Assembly: GCA_947495425.1 (NCBI GenBank)
Contig: CANLYR010000032.1
Coordinates: 1 to 51,372 of the forward strand
Source: an uncultured Aquimarina sp.
Lineage (GTDB): Bacteria > Bacteroidota > Bacteroidia > Flavobacteriales > Flavobacteriaceae
Direction of reading: 5' to 3'
DNA: 51,372 bases
Part shown: positions 51,183-51,372 of the stretch, piece after piece
How positions within the stretch are numbered: the first letter of the stretch is position 1
Layout: every line of letters begins with the position of its first letter
The notes under the pieces: generated by a model
Databases searched by the model: none
What the model saw: the letters and a program-made list of their open reading frames with translations, nothing else
What the model was told of the DNA's origin: nothing
Translations under genes and position numbers: made by a program

Positions 51183-51372
51183 CTACAATAAGTTGTCATA
51201 AATAATTTGTTTATATTTTTTGTGAGCTACAATCGATTTGATCAAATCCGTGTCCATATCGCAAACTGTTTGCCATAACCATTGTTTTAAATTTATCATT
51301 TGATCAAAAGTTTTGTTTTTATAGCGTTTTTTGATGTATTGCCATATTTGTTCACAAGGGTTCAGTTCAGGG
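51183..51372 (-). CDS. IS630-type transposase, C-terminal part (runs off right edge)
   Basis: The reverse strand reads 63 codons ending at TAG 51183. The translated end has PELNPCEQIWQYIKKRYKN, the conserved ELNPxExxWxxxKKR block that carries the last acidic residue of the DDE triad in IS630/Tc1-like transposases. It continues to a short tail ending IIYDNLL. Only the last quarter of the gene is inside the window. It lies just outside the right island repeat. The end of the insertion sequence probably falls between 51107 and 51182, but no inverted repeat can be assigned without the other end. Confidence 0.75.
   Translation of the reverse strand, partial: PELNPCEQIWQYIKKRYKNKTFDQMINLKQWLWQTVCDMDTDLIKSIVAHKKYKQIIYDNLL

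Noticed and set aside
1..51372. tRNA, rRNA or CRISPR arrays
   Set aside because: No tRNA-like cloverleaf pattern, rRNA block or regularly spaced direct repeat was recognised on either strand.

Overview
The window looks like the chromosome of a marine-type member of the Flavobacteriaceae (Bacteroidota). I infer this from AT-rich DNA, the absence of Shine-Dalgarno sites, several TAnnTTTG promoter elements, PorP/SprF and type IX secretion signatures, DUF4252 lipoproteins, a Bacteroidota-type PII/AmtB pair and a TPR-type histidine kinase. The genus cannot be fixed from the sequence; Aquimarina or a close relative is a guess. I found no tRNA, rRNA or CRISPR array.

Layout. 1-5.2 kb: the start of a PorP/SprF gene running off the left edge, a remnant of a gliding-type adhesin tail, a two-component system (TPR lipoprotein kinase plus NarL-type regulator), two tandem paralogous mini-lipoproteins, and a LytTR regulator whose phospho-acceptor Asp is Glu. 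5.6-9.2 kb: sirtuin deacylase, haem-binding protein, HEAT-like protein and purB. 9.3-15.1 kb: an ECF sigma / membrane regulator / DUF4252 / DUF4252 operon, an S41 lipoprotein peptidase, and a TonB receptor behind a cobalamin riboswitch. 15.5-21.7 kb: the B12 nucleotide-loop assembly and uptake locus (cobU, cobT, a small membrane protein, cobS, cobC, a DUF71 ATP-pyrophosphatase, btuF and btuC, with no btuD). 21.9-29.6 kb: mostly single genes (DinB-like, dnaN, an outer-membrane protein, methyltransferases, aldo/keto reductase, GlcG-like protein, PLP dehydratase/racemase). 29.6-33.3 kb: a very large lipoprotein joining a phosphoesterase-like domain with eroded metal ligands to an Omp85-like barrel. 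33.8-41.9 kb: nitrogen assimilation (gltD, gltB, then divergent PII and amtB). 42-46.7 kb: DUF4870 protein, a type IX-secreted trypsin-like protease, and mnmE.

The most interesting part is the right end. A 58-bp imperfect direct repeat (53/58 by eye) starts in the last codons of mnmE and recurs 4387 bp downstream. The 3' end of mnmE (trmE/thdF) is a known integration site for SGI1-type islands, so 46662-51106 reads as an integrated island. Its cargo is an archaeo-eukaryotic-primase plus superfamily-2 helicase protein of the TOTE conflict-system type, an overlapping unknown ORF, and a Fic AMP-transferase with a 13-bp tandem operator-like repeat. No integrase is visible in it. An IS630-type transposase begins just outside and runs off the right edge.
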